DNA from: Beggiatoa leptomitoformis
Lineage (GTDB): Bacteria > Pseudomonadota > Gammaproteobacteria > Beggiatoales > Beggiatoaceae
Length of the DNA stretch: 64,000 bases
Assembly (NCBI RefSeq): GCF_001305575.3
Contig: NZ_CP012373.2
Location: forward strand, 3,296,261-3,360,260
Reading direction: 5' to 3'
The notes below the pieces were generated by a model, which worked only from the letters and a program-made list of their open reading frames with translations, ran no database searches and was not told the DNA's origin. Position 1 is the first letter of the stretch. The number at the start of each line of letters is the position of its first letter. Below are positions 46,228-56,083 of the stretch, one piece after another. The position numbers were made by a program, and so were the translations under genes.

Positions 46228-47382
46228 TACCTCGTTTGTTAGACGTTGCATAAAACGCTCGCATAAAATAAGTTGTTCTTGGGTGATAAATTCATTGGGT
46301 TTATGCGCTTGTTGAATACTACCCGGTCCACAAATAACGGTTGAAATACCCGCTTGTTGAAATAATCCACCCTCTGTGCCGAAACTGACTTTACCTACTT
46401 GATTAGTATTCATAAGTTGTTTTGCCAGCGTTACAATTTCTGCGGTTTCTGCGGTGTCTAGGCTTGCAAATGCAGCCATTTCTTCCCAACGAAACCCCGT
46501 TTGTTTTGCCACCATGTGCATTTCTGGCAACAGTTTTCGCTCGGCATATTCAATAATCTCGGCTAATAATTGTCGTCCGTTTTGTTCGGGCAAGTAACGG
46601 AATTCAAACTCAAATGTGCAGGTTTCAGGCACAATGTTTAAGGCAATCCCACCTTGCACTTTACCTGTATGAACGGTGGTATAAGGCGGGTCAAATGCCT
46701 CATCCCAAGGGCCTTCATCACGAAAACGGCGTGCCATATTTTTTAATTGACTAATTACTTCAGCGGCATATTCAACCGCATTAACCCCTTGATGCGTTAA
46801 GCTAGAATGACAGGCTTGTCCATGTACATGACAACGCACGCTAACTTTACCTTTATGTGCGCGAATAACCTGCATATTGGTAGGCTCACCAATCACACAT
46901 AAACGAGGTTTAATGGGTTGCTCCGCAAGATTTGCAATTAAACGTCGTACCCCTAAACAACCTACTTCTTCATCATAAGAAAAAGCTAAGTGAACAGGGG
47001 TTATTAAGGCGTGTTCTATCCAATAAGGTACAAAGGCAAGACACACAGCAATAAAACCTTTCATGTCTGTACTGCCCCGTCCAAATAATTTGTTTTGTTG
47101 TACGGAGAGTTGAAAAGGGTTGCTTTGCCAATCTTGTCCATCTACAGGCACAACATCTGTGTGTCCTGACAGTAAGACACCACCAACACGTGCTTTACCT
47201 AACGTAGCGTATAAATTAGCCTTTTTCTTGTTATCGTCGAATGTTAATGTAGAGTCAATTTGCCAACGTGCTAAATAATCACGTACAAACTCAATTAATT
47301 GTAGATTTGAGTGTCGGCTAGTCGTATCAAATGCAACTAACTGCGCCAGTAAAGACTGACTAATAGGCGGAATGGATGACAT
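46213..47382 (-). CDS. argE: Acetylornithine deacetylase
   Basis: Cleaves N-acetylornithine to ornithine in arginine synthesis; a di-metal M20 peptidase-family enzyme. Metal-binding regions: SGHTDVVPVDG, GRGSTDMKGFIA, SYDEEVGCLGV and VIGEPTNM. 389 residues. Co-transcribed with the small membrane protein upstream (3 bp gap). Other M20 hydrolases such as DapE are similar, but the GHTDVVPVDGQDW context favours ArgE. Confidence 0.92.
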   Translation of the reverse strand: MSSIPPISQSLLAQLVAFDTTSRHSNLQLIEFVRDYLARWQIDSTLTFDDNKKKANLYATLGKARVGGVLLSGHTDVVPVDGQDWQSNPFQLSVQQNKLFGRGSTDMKGFIAVCLAFVPYWIEHALITPVHLAFSYDEEVGCLGVRRLIANLAEQPIKPRLCVIGEPTNMQVIRAHKGKVSVRCHVHGQACHSSLTHQGVNAVEYAAEVISQLKNMARRFRDEGPWDEAFDPPYTTVHTGKVQGGIALNIVPETCTFEFEFRYLPEQNGRQLLAEIIEYAERKLLPEMHMVAKQTGFRWEEMAAFASLDTAETAEIVTLAKQLMNTNQVGKVSFGTEGGLFQQAGISTVICGPGSIQQAHKPNEFITQEQLILCERFMQRLTNEVLMKQ

Positions 47383-47385
47383 TAT

Positions 47386-47682
47386 TTAATCACTCATTTT
47401 GTCTAAACGCTGTTTTAAATCGGTAAACATTTGACGGAGAATTACTAATTCTTTTTGCATTTTTTTATAATCATCCATGATTTGTAAATAACCAATAGCT
47501 AACCACATGAAAACTAAAGGCGCACTTAATACATAAATAACATTCCCAAGTTCGCTAGGTGTCATAATTTGTAATAAGCGTAAATCCAATTCCAACATAA
47601 ATAAGATGCTGAATAACCAAAAAAATGTTAAACCTAATCCCAATAGAATATAGTGTTTAAAGCTAGAGGATGTCGCTGACAT
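47386..47682 (-). CDS. Small two-helix membrane protein, unknown function
   Basis: 98 residues. Membrane helices about 10-30 and 44-66, then a charged helical tail DDYKKMQKELVILRQMFTDL likely to form a coiled coil. AAGGGA ribosome binding site. It lies 3 bp before argE on the same strand. No family recognised. Confidence 0.7.
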   Translation of the reverse strand: MSATSSSFKHYILLGLGLTFFWLFSILFMLELDLRLLQIMTPSELGNVIYVLSAPLVFMWLAIGYLQIMDDYKKMQKELVILRQMFTDLKQRLDKMSD

Positions 47683-47873
47683 AGTTTAATCCCTTTTGTT
47701 TTAATAGATAACATGAATTAAAACAGTGTTATCCATGCTACTTTCACAAATTTCACAAACGGTTGAATAATAATCTGTGTAAATCAATTACCATTATTAT
47801 GACGTTTCTTTGTTCAAATTGGGTAAAAACACACGCTTTATTTAAATAAATGGCTAAAACAAAAGGATATATC

Positions 47874-48341
47874 ATGGCTTATTGGCTAATGAAATCGGAA
47901 CCAACGGCTTTTAGTATTGATGATTTAGAACGGTTAACGGTGAGCGGTTGGGATGGCGTGCGTAATTATCAGGCGCGTAATATGTTACGAGATCAAATGC
48001 AAGTAGGTGATTTAGCCTTTTTTTATCATTCTAATAGCAAACCTGCGGGCATTGTAGGGGTTATGCGTGTTGTAAAAGCGGGCTATCCTGATGATACGGC
48101 ACTAGATGCAAGCAACCCACATTATGACCCAAGCAGTACACCTGATAATCCACGCTGGTATCAGGTAGATGTCGCATTTGTACAAAAATTTCCACGTTTA
48201 TTAAGCTTGGCAATGTTAAAGCAACATGTATTACTGCAAGAGATGCAGGTGTTACGGAAAGGCAATCGTTTATCCATCACACCTGTTGCGGCTGACGAGT
48301 GGTTATTTATTCAAGAATTGGTAAAAACAGAGGTTTTTTAA
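47874..48341 (+). CDS. EVE-domain protein
   Basis: 155 residues, the size of the thymocyte nuclear protein 1-like bacterial EVE family. YWLMKSEPTAFSIDDL, GWDGVRNYQARNMLRDQM and DLAFFYHSNSKPAGIVG are family signatures. EVE domains are PUA-like and are proposed to bind modified bases in DNA or RNA. The ATG at 47874 has AAAGGA 8 bp upstream; an earlier in-frame ATG has no site. Convergent with the kinase gene at 4 bp. Confidence 0.93.
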   Translation: MAYWLMKSEPTAFSIDDLERLTVSGWDGVRNYQARNMLRDQMQVGDLAFFYHSNSKPAGIVGVMRVVKAGYPDDTALDASNPHYDPSSTPDNPRWYQVDVAFVQKFPRLLSLAMLKQHVLLQEMQVLRKGNRLSITPVAADEWLFIQELVKTEVF

Positions 48342-48345
48342 AGTA

Positions 48346-49779
48346 TTACGCAGGTGTAGGAATTGCTATAACGACTTCCGTGCCTGCTTTTCCATCTAAC
48401 CGATTGGTAATAGAGCAGTTTCCCCCAATTCCCCACAGCAGTTGAGAAACCATTGCTAAGCCTAATCCCATTCCTGCAATTTCACCTGTAAAGTATTTAC
48501 CACTTTGATAATAAGGCTGCAAAACCTTTTTTAGTTCAGTTGCCGCAATGGTAGTACCATCATCAACAATATGTAGAACTAACAAATGTTCTTCTTTATT
48601 TTCTTCTGCGGAAATACTCATGCTAGGTTGTTTTTCGGGGTGAAATTTTTTCGCATTTATTAATAACTCACGTAAAATCAATTCTATGGCTTGCCCAGAA
48701 ATTAAAACTTCCGTGGTTAATGGAACGGCATCAAATTGAACGACAAGCTGTTTTAATCCCATTTCTTCACATAATTGGCGGAAAATATATTCAATTCCTG
48801 CCAACACTTGTGTAAATCCCCCATAAAAAATCCCTGTAGAATCCAAATATTGCAGTATTCCTGAGATTTGGTCGGCTAATCGTTCAGCACTTCCTTGTGC
48901 TAATTTCATATAATCATGGGCTTGAGCGTTTGTAAAATCCTCTTCTTTGAAAATATTCAGAATACTTAAGCCATTCAATGGTGTCAGTAGCTTATGTGAA
49001 ATAGAGCTATTAAATGCCCAACGTTGACGAGCAAGTACGATTTTTTCCGTTACATCCATCAAGCGTAATAAATAACCATTTTCCACTCTCGCTGGCAGGG
49101 GTAACACATCAATTTGTAACCATAAGGGGGGATGTTCACGGCTTTCAGGTAAAACTAAATAGCGAATTAGTTCATTGTGTTGCCAGCTAGTCCACGCCTC
49201 GGGTGGTTGAGGATTGTATTGTTGTTGAATGATTTTGAAAAAATCTTGTTCTAATAAGCGACTTTTGTTTGTGCCTAAAAATACACAGGCTTGGGGATTT
49301 GCATATTTGATAATATTTTCGGGTGTAATCAGGACATAGCCTTCATCTGCATTTTCTACAACCCATGCAAATTTAGCCCGCTCATTCAAAAGACAACGTT
49401 GTCGATTTAAGCGTGTAATGGTACGAACTCGGGCGCGCAATTCTAAACGGTCAAAAGGTTTGCTAATAAAATCATCCGCACCCACATCAATACCCCGTAA
49501 TAATGAATCACGGCTATCTAAGGTGGTAACGATAATCACAGGTACTTCAGCCAATAGCGGGTTTTGACGGAGATGTTGACAACATTCATAACCGTCCATA
49601 ATGGGCATCATGACATCAAGTAAAATTAAATCAGGTAGAACACTTTCCGCTTTTTTTAAGGCTTCTACGCCATTATTTGCAAACTCAAGTTGATACCCTT
49701 CCATTAATAATAGACTTTCTAGGGTATTACGTCCGATTTCCTCATCATCCACAATTAAAATACAACTTTGTGTACTCAT
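48346..49779 (-). CDS. Response-regulator/PAS/histidine kinase protein
   Basis: 477 residues, no membrane segment. REC (1-120, Asp55 in LILLDVMMP), PAS-like (about 135-245), HisKA with His262 in SSISHKLLTPLNG, and HATPase with ELLINAKKFH and GMGLGLAMV. The G1-box equivalent DDGTTIAA is altered from the usual DxGxG, so ATP binding may be weakened. REC placed first means it is probably driven by another kinase. The AEC transporter gene lies 34 bp upstream on the same strand. Confidence 0.88.
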   Translation of the reverse strand: MSTQSCILIVDDEEIGRNTLESLLLMEGYQLEFANNGVEALKKAESVLPDLILLDVMMPIMDGYECCQHLRQNPLLAEVPVIIVTTLDSRDSLLRGIDVGADDFISKPFDRLELRARVRTITRLNRQRCLLNERAKFAWVVENADEGYVLITPENIIKYANPQACVFLGTNKSRLLEQDFFKIIQQQYNPQPPEAWTSWQHNELIRYLVLPESREHPPLWLQIDVLPLPARVENGYLLRLMDVTEKIVLARQRWAFNSSISHKLLTPLNGLSILNIFKEEDFTNAQAHDYMKLAQGSAERLADQISGILQYLDSTGIFYGGFTQVLAGIEYIFRQLCEEMGLKQLVVQFDAVPLTTEVLISGQAIELILRELLINAKKFHPEKQPSMSISAEENKEEHLLVLHIVDDGTTIAATELKKVLQPYYQSGKYFTGEIAGMGLGLAMVSQLLWGIGGNCSITNRLDGKAGTEVVIAIPTPA

Positions 49780-49813
49780 AGCGTTATCCCAAATAAAGAT
49801 AGGTAGCGAGATG

Positions 49814-50692
49814 TTATGCAGGTAATGCCAAGAGTAGTGCCAGTGGCATAGTAATTAAACTCATTAAATTACCCAACATGACAATAGAGGCAACTTTTTG
49901 TGGTTCTTGTTGATATTGCTCAGCAATCATGTAATTCATCACTGCTGGCGGTAACATCGCGTAGATAAGTACCAAGCCAGCTTGTTCAGGCGTAAACGTT
50001 AAAAAAGGCATTGCACCCGCTAAAACTAATACACCTGATAGAGGACACCAAATTGCCCCGCGTAACCCAATTTCCCAATCAGCAAAATTGACGTTAATCA
50101 AGCGTACGCCCAGCGCGAATAACATCAAAGGAACAGAAATTTGTCCCAACATTTTTAAGGGTTCTAATAGTAATGTGGGGACGGGTAGTTTAAAAAAACT
50201 GAGTGTAATGCCCATTAACGTCGCTAAAATCATCGGTTTTTTTAATATATTTAACCAGTTGGTATGATGATTCATCATATACGAACCAACGGTGAAATGC
50301 AGGGCATTACTAACGATAAATAACACCACCGCCGCAGGCATAATCGCCTCATCAAAGGCAAAATAAGCCACAGGTAACCCCATATTACCTGTATTTGCAA
50401 ACATCATAGATGGTATAAATGTTTTTGCATTTAAACCCAGCAACCGCACCACAGGCAACATTAATAAACCACTGCCCATCACTAGCAAAAAGGCGACAAT
50501 AGCCAGTTGAGAATACTCTAATAAATTAAATGATTTATCTGTAAGAATACTAAACAATAAACAAGGCGTGAAGACCTCTAAATTAATACGGTTTGCAATG
50601 CTCATGTCTATAGGGTGACGACGCGCATAAAAGTAGCCAATAGCTACTATCGCAAAAACAGGGAAAAGAATGCTAAAAACACGTAGTAACAT
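49814..50692 (-). CDS. AEC-family transporter (auxin efflux carrier fold)
   Basis: 292 residues with about 10 membrane helices. NRINLEVFTPCLLFSILTDK and FANTGNMGLPVAYFAF are AEC motifs. Bacterial members export or import small organic acids such as malate or malonate, but the substrate is not predictable. No ribosome binding site before the ATG. Followed by the REC-PAS-kinase gene. Confidence 0.88.
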   Translation of the reverse strand: MLLRVFSILFPVFAIVAIGYFYARRHPIDMSIANRINLEVFTPCLLFSILTDKSFNLLEYSQLAIVAFLLVMGSGLLMLPVVRLLGLNAKTFIPSMMFANTGNMGLPVAYFAFDEAIMPAAVVLFIVSNALHFTVGSYMMNHHTNWLNILKKPMILATLMGITLSFFKLPVPTLLLEPLKMLGQISVPLMLFALGVRLINVNFADWEIGLRGAIWCPLSGVLVLAGAMPFLTFTPEQAGLVLIYAMLPPAVMNYMIAEQYQQEPQKVASIVMLGNLMSLITMPLALLLALPA

Positions 50693-50873
50693 AGGAGGTC
50701 ATCACATTAACTGCGGAATAATATACTAAAAAATTGAAGCAGACGTGCTGTATTTGTCGGCTGAGATACTTATTATCGAATATTTCTGACTTGGAATATA
50801 GAATAGATATATTGAATCAGTTAGCTGATTTATTTAAGAAATTTCTTTAAATGGCATTTACCAGAATATTATT

Positions 50874-53321
50874 TTACGCGCTTTCTATTTCTATACGAAT
50901 AGATTCCCATGTTTGCATTAATTGCCATTGACCCACGGAAACAATCCGTTGTCTGGCTAATTCTAAATTATCTTTTGCATCGGTTTGGCGTTTACTGTAA
51001 TAAGCAATCCGCGCATTTAACAAAGATAAATCGGCAACATGTAACCCATTATTGAGGTGATAAATTAAACGAACAATCCGTTGATACAACTTCTCGGTTT
51101 TATTGCTCATCTCTTCAGCACTGGTTGGTAGCCGTCTTTTTCGTTGAGCATCTAATATCAAATGCGTTTGTAACAAGCGTGCTTCTACTTCATACAAACG
51201 CATGTTAGTACGATTCACAATTTCAATGGTTTCATTAATATCCTTTTGAGCGCGCAAAATATCGCCTAATTGCCGATAAATATTAGCACGTACTAACAAC
51301 GCTTCAGGCATAAATAAAAATAATTCTGTCTGGCGCATATCCTGCAACACATTATTTAAAAAAGCTAATGCATCAACAGGTTTTTGCAACGCACTTAATA
51401 TACGTCCCATACTTAAATTTGCAAACGCAACACTACTCACGCCTAATTCACTTTCAGCAAGGGTTAAAATAGTCTGCCCTCGCTGTAAAATATCTTCTCG
51501 CGCTGCGGTATCTTGCGCCATATCCAACAATAAGTTGCAATATTGCGCGCCTGCAAGCGAATACAAATAGGGATGTTGAGGCTGGTCTTCTTGCTGTATC
51601 TGCTCGGCTAACTTGAACGCACTTAAACTATATTCCAAATCCCCCAATTGATGTAAAACCGCCGCAAATTTAGCATGACTTTGCATCCGACTAGACAAAT
51701 GATGTCCTCGCTCTGCCCACTCTATCGCTTGTTGGGCAACTTCCTCTGCCTCGCACAATTTACCCAATGCCGTTAATAAATCCACCCGATTAACAATACT
51801 CAACGCAGCATTATGCCAATCTTCTTGACGTTGCTTTAACTCAGCCGCTGCTTGCAACGGTTCTAAAGCCTCCTCTAAACGTCCTAAAGCACACAATAAA
51901 AAAGCGGTTTGTGCGAACAAAAAAGCCTGCTCTTTTTCAGGCAATGTACTCTGTGGCGTTGTCCAATTTTTCTGGGGGAAAAAATGCGCTAATAATGCCA
52001 AATCCGCCGAAAACGAACCAAAAGTATTAATACTAAAATACGCATCCTCATGCAGAATGCTATCACTATAAACCAGCATTGCCGCTTGATATTCCCCCGC
52101 CATACATCCATGTGCAACCGCACGATATAACGGCTCTAAATCACCAAACGTATCAGGAACATCTTTACTCAGCGTTGTTTGAAAATATTGAAATAAAACA
52201 TGATGTGCCTGTTCCCACAAATCCAACCGTTGCGTACGTAACTGCTCCCGAAAATACGCCCGAATAACAGGATGTGTATCCCACGAATGCGTGTTATGCG
52301 TGTTATATGTGTAAAGCAAACCCACTTTTGCCAGCCGTTGTCTAATATCCTGCCACTCTTCTGCTGAACACGTTGCAACAGATTGCGCTAATTTTGCCTG
52401 CCGAAACAACACCTCATGCTCCGCCTCACTCATCGCGCGGTCAAACAAACTCAACAACTGCAAAAACACCCGTTCGGGCGCATTACTTGCCCAACAATTT
52501 TCATCATAAAAACGCAATACTCGTAAGGCTTGTCCACCCCACTCCTCATCAGCAAACAAGGCAGGCAACTGAGTTGGTGCGGTTGTTAAATCATTTGCAT
52601 ACGCATCAACCAACATTCCCCCCAATAAGCTTAATGCTAGTGCGTGTCCACCCAATAATTTAGCCAACCCAACCAGTTGCCACGTTGTTCCCTGTACGCC
52701 CAATAGTTTTAAAAAATTCGCACTTTCACCCGCATTTAAATTATCTACATTTAAATGACAAACAGATTTACTATCCCTATCTTGTAATTCAATAATAGGC
52801 TGACGAGAAGTTAATAATACTAACTGTTTTTCATCAAAAGATTGCGCTTTCAGTTCCTGCAAAAATGTCTTAAACCCCAAATCAGCACATACCCCCCCTT
52901 TTGTACTGACGGGATATTGCAAGGGTTCTATACCATCTAAAACAAGAATAAATGCCTGCTCATGTAATAACTCGACTAAACGCTTTGCTTTAGCCTCATC
53001 ATTTTGAGGTAATGCACCTTGATGACCAAAAAAAATTAAAGCCTGTTCAAAAAAAATACTAGAAGAAAACTGTGGGTAATCATTTCCTTGACCATAAAAC
53101 GACCACCCAAACACAAAACATGCCCCCTGATAATCTGGCGCAATACTTGTCAACCACTCTCTCAATACCATTGACTTACCCACACCCGCAGCCGCCGTGA
53201 TTGTAAGCACGGAAATATGCTTATTAAGGAACGCACTATCAATCTCAGTCAATAAAGTCTTACGTCCAATACAAGGATGAGAAAAAGTGGGTAAATTATC
53301 AATATTAACGGTAGGTTGCAT
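50874..53321 (-). CDS. STAND-like P-loop ATPase with C-terminal TPR array
   Basis: 815 residues. The ATPase starts almost at the N-terminus: Walker A TAAAGVGKS (Lys49, Ser50), Walker B FILVLDGIEP (Asp129), and sensor TSRQP. A winged-helix-like region and the element HPVIRAYFREQL follow. From about 450 to the end there are helix pairs of TPR type (LGRLEEALEPLQAAAEL, LGDLEYSLSAFKLAEQI). The layout is that of a STAND switch with sensor repeats, but no effector domain (TIR, nuclease, protease) is fused. The role could be signalling or defence. Confidence 0.82.
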   Translation of the reverse strand: MQPTVNIDNLPTFSHPCIGRKTLLTEIDSAFLNKHISVLTITAAAGVGKSMVLREWLTSIAPDYQGACFVFGWSFYGQGNDYPQFSSSIFFEQALIFFGHQGALPQNDEAKAKRLVELLHEQAFILVLDGIEPLQYPVSTKGGVCADLGFKTFLQELKAQSFDEKQLVLLTSRQPIIELQDRDSKSVCHLNVDNLNAGESANFLKLLGVQGTTWQLVGLAKLLGGHALALSLLGGMLVDAYANDLTTAPTQLPALFADEEWGGQALRVLRFYDENCWASNAPERVFLQLLSLFDRAMSEAEHEVLFRQAKLAQSVATCSAEEWQDIRQRLAKVGLLYTYNTHNTHSWDTHPVIRAYFREQLRTQRLDLWEQAHHVLFQYFQTTLSKDVPDTFGDLEPLYRAVAHGCMAGEYQAAMLVYSDSILHEDAYFSINTFGSFSADLALLAHFFPQKNWTTPQSTLPEKEQAFLFAQTAFLLCALGRLEEALEPLQAAAELKQRQEDWHNAALSIVNRVDLLTALGKLCEAEEVAQQAIEWAERGHHLSSRMQSHAKFAAVLHQLGDLEYSLSAFKLAEQIQQEDQPQHPYLYSLAGAQYCNLLLDMAQDTAAREDILQRGQTILTLAESELGVSSVAFANLSMGRILSALQKPVDALAFLNNVLQDMRQTELFLFMPEALLVRANIYRQLGDILRAQKDINETIEIVNRTNMRLYEVEARLLQTHLILDAQRKRRLPTSAEEMSNKTEKLYQRIVRLIYHLNNGLHVADLSLLNARIAYYSKRQTDAKDNLELARQRIVSVGQWQLMQTWESIRIEIESA

Positions 53322-53671
53322 GGCTGCCTAAACAAATGAAAGAAGTAAAATGCGACAAATAACATCTAATCCATATTTATGACTAACTGATGACAAAAAC
53401 ACAGATTATTAAGTATATTAAAACTATTTGACTTTTAGAGAGTTTACCATGATGAATATCTGTATCACAAATTGAAAAGGCGAATAAATTCGCCGTTAGA
53501 GAATGCCAAATCAGCAAAAATTGACAGAACCAAATACGTATGTACGAAACATTATTTTTAACAAAAGACACATCAACCCAAAATTTTTATGACTATCATA
53601 ATCAACTGGATTATTAACAGATTATATCCTTTACAGCCTACAATACGCGTTCAAACAATGTTTAATACCCC
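53322..53671. other. Intergenic region between the STAND and Bcr genes
   Basis: 350 bp, AT-rich, with the hairpin at 53479-53494. It should contain the STAND-gene promoter and the 3' end of the efflux gene. Nothing else recognised. Confidence 0.5.
53479..53494. repeat. GGCGAAT/ATTCGCC palindrome
   Basis: A perfect 7-bp stem with a two-base centre (AA). It shares the GCGAAT core with the hairpins at 18625-18654 and 25865-25886 and is 3' of the Bcr-family gene. Confidence 0.7.
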
Positions 53672-54865
53672 TCAACTGACAATAACCCGACGTTGCACCA
53701 ATCCAAAATAACTTATTAAACTCGCAAATCCCATGATTGCAACACAACACGCCATTACCAACGTAGTTCCTGTATGCAAATGTCCAACCACCATCCCCAT
53801 AACTGCCGCCATCATAGACTGGGTAAAACCAAACAACGCTGAAGCGGTTCCCGTCATTTCAGGAAAAGGAGCGAGCGCGCCCGCCATCGCCTGAGGCATC
53901 ACAATTCCCCCACCAGCGGAAAAAAACATCATTGGTAAAATAACTATCCACACATTATAAATCCCCAAACCTGCCGCGCTAACCATTATAAAACCCGCGC
54001 CACACATCACCACCGCACCAATAAGCACCAAACGATTGACACCCAACTGCAAACTAAATTTCCCCGACACAATCGTTCCTGTCATATAGCCCGCAATGAT
54101 AACCATAAAAAAATAGCCAAAATGCTGTTTTTCAACCCCTAAAAAATCAATTAACACAAAAGCAGAACCTGAAATAAACGCAAATAAACCACCATAAGCA
54201 AAACTACAACACAACACATAACCGTTATACCTTCTATTCATCACTAACACACGGTAATTTCTAAACATAATGAATGGATTTAACACTGCTTGACTATTAT
54301 CAGGACGAGTTTCAGGTACATAAAACAAAATAGTTACAATCATCAACACCCCATACAAACTCAAAAACACAAATACCGAGTGCCAATCAAACCACGTTGT
54401 TAAATATCCCCCCAAAATGGGTGCAATTGCAGGTGCAACCGCCATCGCCGTTGCAATATAAGACAATACTTTAGCCGCCTTAACAGCCCCATAAATATCC
54501 CGAACAACCGTTCTACCCAACACAGGACCAACACAACCCCCCAATGCCTGCAAAAACCGCAAAATAATCAACCCATCAATGGATTGCACAAATATACACC
54601 CAACGGTTGCAGCCGTAAAAATAACCATCCCGCCCAACATCACAGGTTTACGTCCAAAGCGGTCGGCTAATGGACCATACACCAATTGCCCAACGGCAAA
54701 ACCCACAAGAAAAATACTTAGTGTTAACTGAACCTGATCGATAGACGTTGAAAAAACCGTGACTAACATTGGTAAACTGGGCAAATACATATCAGTGGAT
54801 AAAGGACCTAAAGCAACACAAGCAGCAAGAATCATTGCTATTGTTAATGATTGAGGATTACGCAT
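53672..54865 (-). CDS. Bcr/CflA-family drug efflux transporter
   Basis: A 12-helix MFS proton antiporter, 397 residues from MRNPQSLTIAMILAACVALG. GPLSTDMYLPSLP and YGPLADRFGRKPVML are diagnostic of the Bcr/CflA group. Relatives export bicyclomycin, chloramphenicol or cysteine. The frame extends 19 residues further upstream, but the family start favours 54865. No strong ribosome binding site at either. Confidence 0.9.
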   Translation of the reverse strand: MRNPQSLTIAMILAACVALGPLSTDMYLPSLPMLVTVFSTSIDQVQLTLSIFLVGFAVGQLVYGPLADRFGRKPVMLGGMVIFTAATVGCIFVQSIDGLIILRFLQALGGCVGPVLGRTVVRDIYGAVKAAKVLSYIATAMAVAPAIAPILGGYLTTWFDWHSVFVFLSLYGVLMIVTILFYVPETRPDNSQAVLNPFIMFRNYRVLVMNRRYNGYVLCCSFAYGGLFAFISGSAFVLIDFLGVEKQHFGYFFMVIIAGYMTGTIVSGKFSLQLGVNRLVLIGAVVMCGAGFIMVSAAGLGIYNVWIVILPMMFFSAGGGIVMPQAMAGALAPFPEMTGTASALFGFTQSMMAAVMGMVVGHLHTGTTLVMACCVAIMGFASLISYFGLVQRRVIVS

Positions 54866-55128
54866 GAATAATGAACTACTCCAAAAATTATTAAACAACA
54901 AATAATTAAAAATATATGCCATACGATAATATTTAACTTATAAAGCTATCTTTTGTACGCATACGAACAAATAATGGCGGAATAATCAGTGCAACACAAG
55001 AAGATTAACGTGGGAAAACGACGCAACATACCTGTTTAACCTATTTTTGAACCCTTGAAACTTTGATTTCCCTTATTTAGAAAGACTATTATGCTTAACA
55101 TTAAAATTATCATTATTGAATGTATTGC

Positions 55129-55865
55129 AGAGAACCACACATGTCACGCTATCTAAACCCCTACACAGATTTTGGCTTCAAAAAACTCTTTGGTGAAGAA
55201 GCTAACAAAGATTTACTCATAGATTTTCTAAATCAACTCCTGCCTGCCCATCACCAAATTCAAAGCCTACAATTCAAAAACACCGAAAAACTCCCCCTTT
55301 ACCCCGAAGACCGCAAAGCCTTTTTCGATATTTACTGCACCAGTCCTTCAGGAGAAAAGTTCATCGTTGAAATGCAACGTGCCCGTATGGACTTCTTCAA
55401 AGACCGCTCTTTATTCTACGTTACCTTTCCCATTCAAGAACAAGCGAAGAAAGGCGTGTGGAACTTTCAACTATCGACGGTCTATTTCATTGGTATATTA
55501 GATTGCATTATTGAAGAACCTAATGATTCAACACAATTTCGCCAAGAGGTCAGTTTAAAAGACCAAGATGGAAAAATCTTTTACGACAAACTGCATTTCT
55601 GTTTTTTACAAATGCCCTTATTCAACAAATCAGCAGATGAATTAGCCAATCATTTTGAGAAATGGGTATATTTCTTAAAGAATCTGAGTAATTTTGAAGA
55701 AATCCCGAGAATTCTAAATGAAGCGGTATTTCAAAAAGCATTTGAGATAGCAGAATTATCCAATTTAAAACCGCGTCAAGCCCAGCAATATCAAAAGAGT
55801 TTAATGAATTATTGGTCGAATAAGGCGGTATTGGATACGGCATTTGCAGAAGGGAAAGAGGAGGG
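55129..55865 (+). repeat. Tandem duplication, unit 1 (Rpn core)
   Basis: About 737 bp matching 56084-56820 at about 98% by eye (around 15 differences). The match starts at AGAGAACCACACATG and ends in the linker coding for EGKEEGL. Offset is 955 bp. Confidence 0.92.
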
Positions 55866-56058
55866 ATTAGCCGAAGGACTTGCCGAAGGAGAGGCAAAAG
55901 GTAAAGCAGAGGGATTAGCTGAAGGAGAGGCAAAAGGTAAAGCCGAAGGAGAATTAAAAGCAAAACTAACCATTGCACGACAACTCAAAGCGCAAGGTCT
56001 ATCTTTAGACGTTATCATGCAAGTCACAGGACTTTCTCAGCAACAAATTGAATCATAA
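55141..56058 (+). CDS. Rpn-family PD-(D/E)XK protein, copy 1
   Basis: 305 residues. RYLNPYTDFGFKKLFGEEAN is the typical Rpn/PDDEXK_2 start. The nuclease core has FFDIYCTSPSGEKFIVEMQ, with Asp in FFD and the E-x-Q version of the ExK motif. An Ala/Glu/Gly-rich repeated linker (36-bp unit) follows. The C-terminus is a helical module with GLSLDVIMQVTGLSQQQIE. Relatives include recombination-promoting nucleases and former transposase annotations. The start is after a weak AGAGA site. Confidence 0.88.
   Translation: MSRYLNPYTDFGFKKLFGEEANKDLLIDFLNQLLPAHHQIQSLQFKNTEKLPLYPEDRKAFFDIYCTSPSGEKFIVEMQRARMDFFKDRSLFYVTFPIQEQAKKGVWNFQLSTVYFIGILDCIIEEPNDSTQFRQEVSLKDQDGKIFYDKLHFCFLQMPLFNKSADELANHFEKWVYFLKNLSNFEEIPRILNEAVFQKAFEIAELSNLKPRQAQQYQKSLMNYWSNKAVLDTAFAEGKEEGLAEGLAEGEAKGKAEGLAEGEAKGKAEGELKAKLTIARQLKAQGLSLDVIMQVTGLSQQQIES
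55885..55943 (+). repeat. 36-bp coding tandem repeat in the Rpn linker
   Basis: GAAGGAGAGGCAAAAGGTAA and following bases recur at 55885 and 55921 (36-bp period, 12 residues of the AEGLAEGEAKGK type). Such in-frame repeats allow linker length to change by slippage or recombination. Copy 2 has a different arrangement here. Confidence 0.8.
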
Positions 56059-56083
56059 TGATGGTAACCGTACACTCAGTTTT

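Noticed and set aside
52289-52312. Short GCGTGTTAT tandem repeat in the STAND gene
   Set aside because: Two copies only, in frame (NTHNTH-type residues), with no sign of length variation; kept as a minor curiosity.
50874-53321. Calling the STAND protein an Avs defence protein
   Set aside because: No effector domain, no neighbouring defence genes, and many STAND proteins are regulators; defence is only a possibility.
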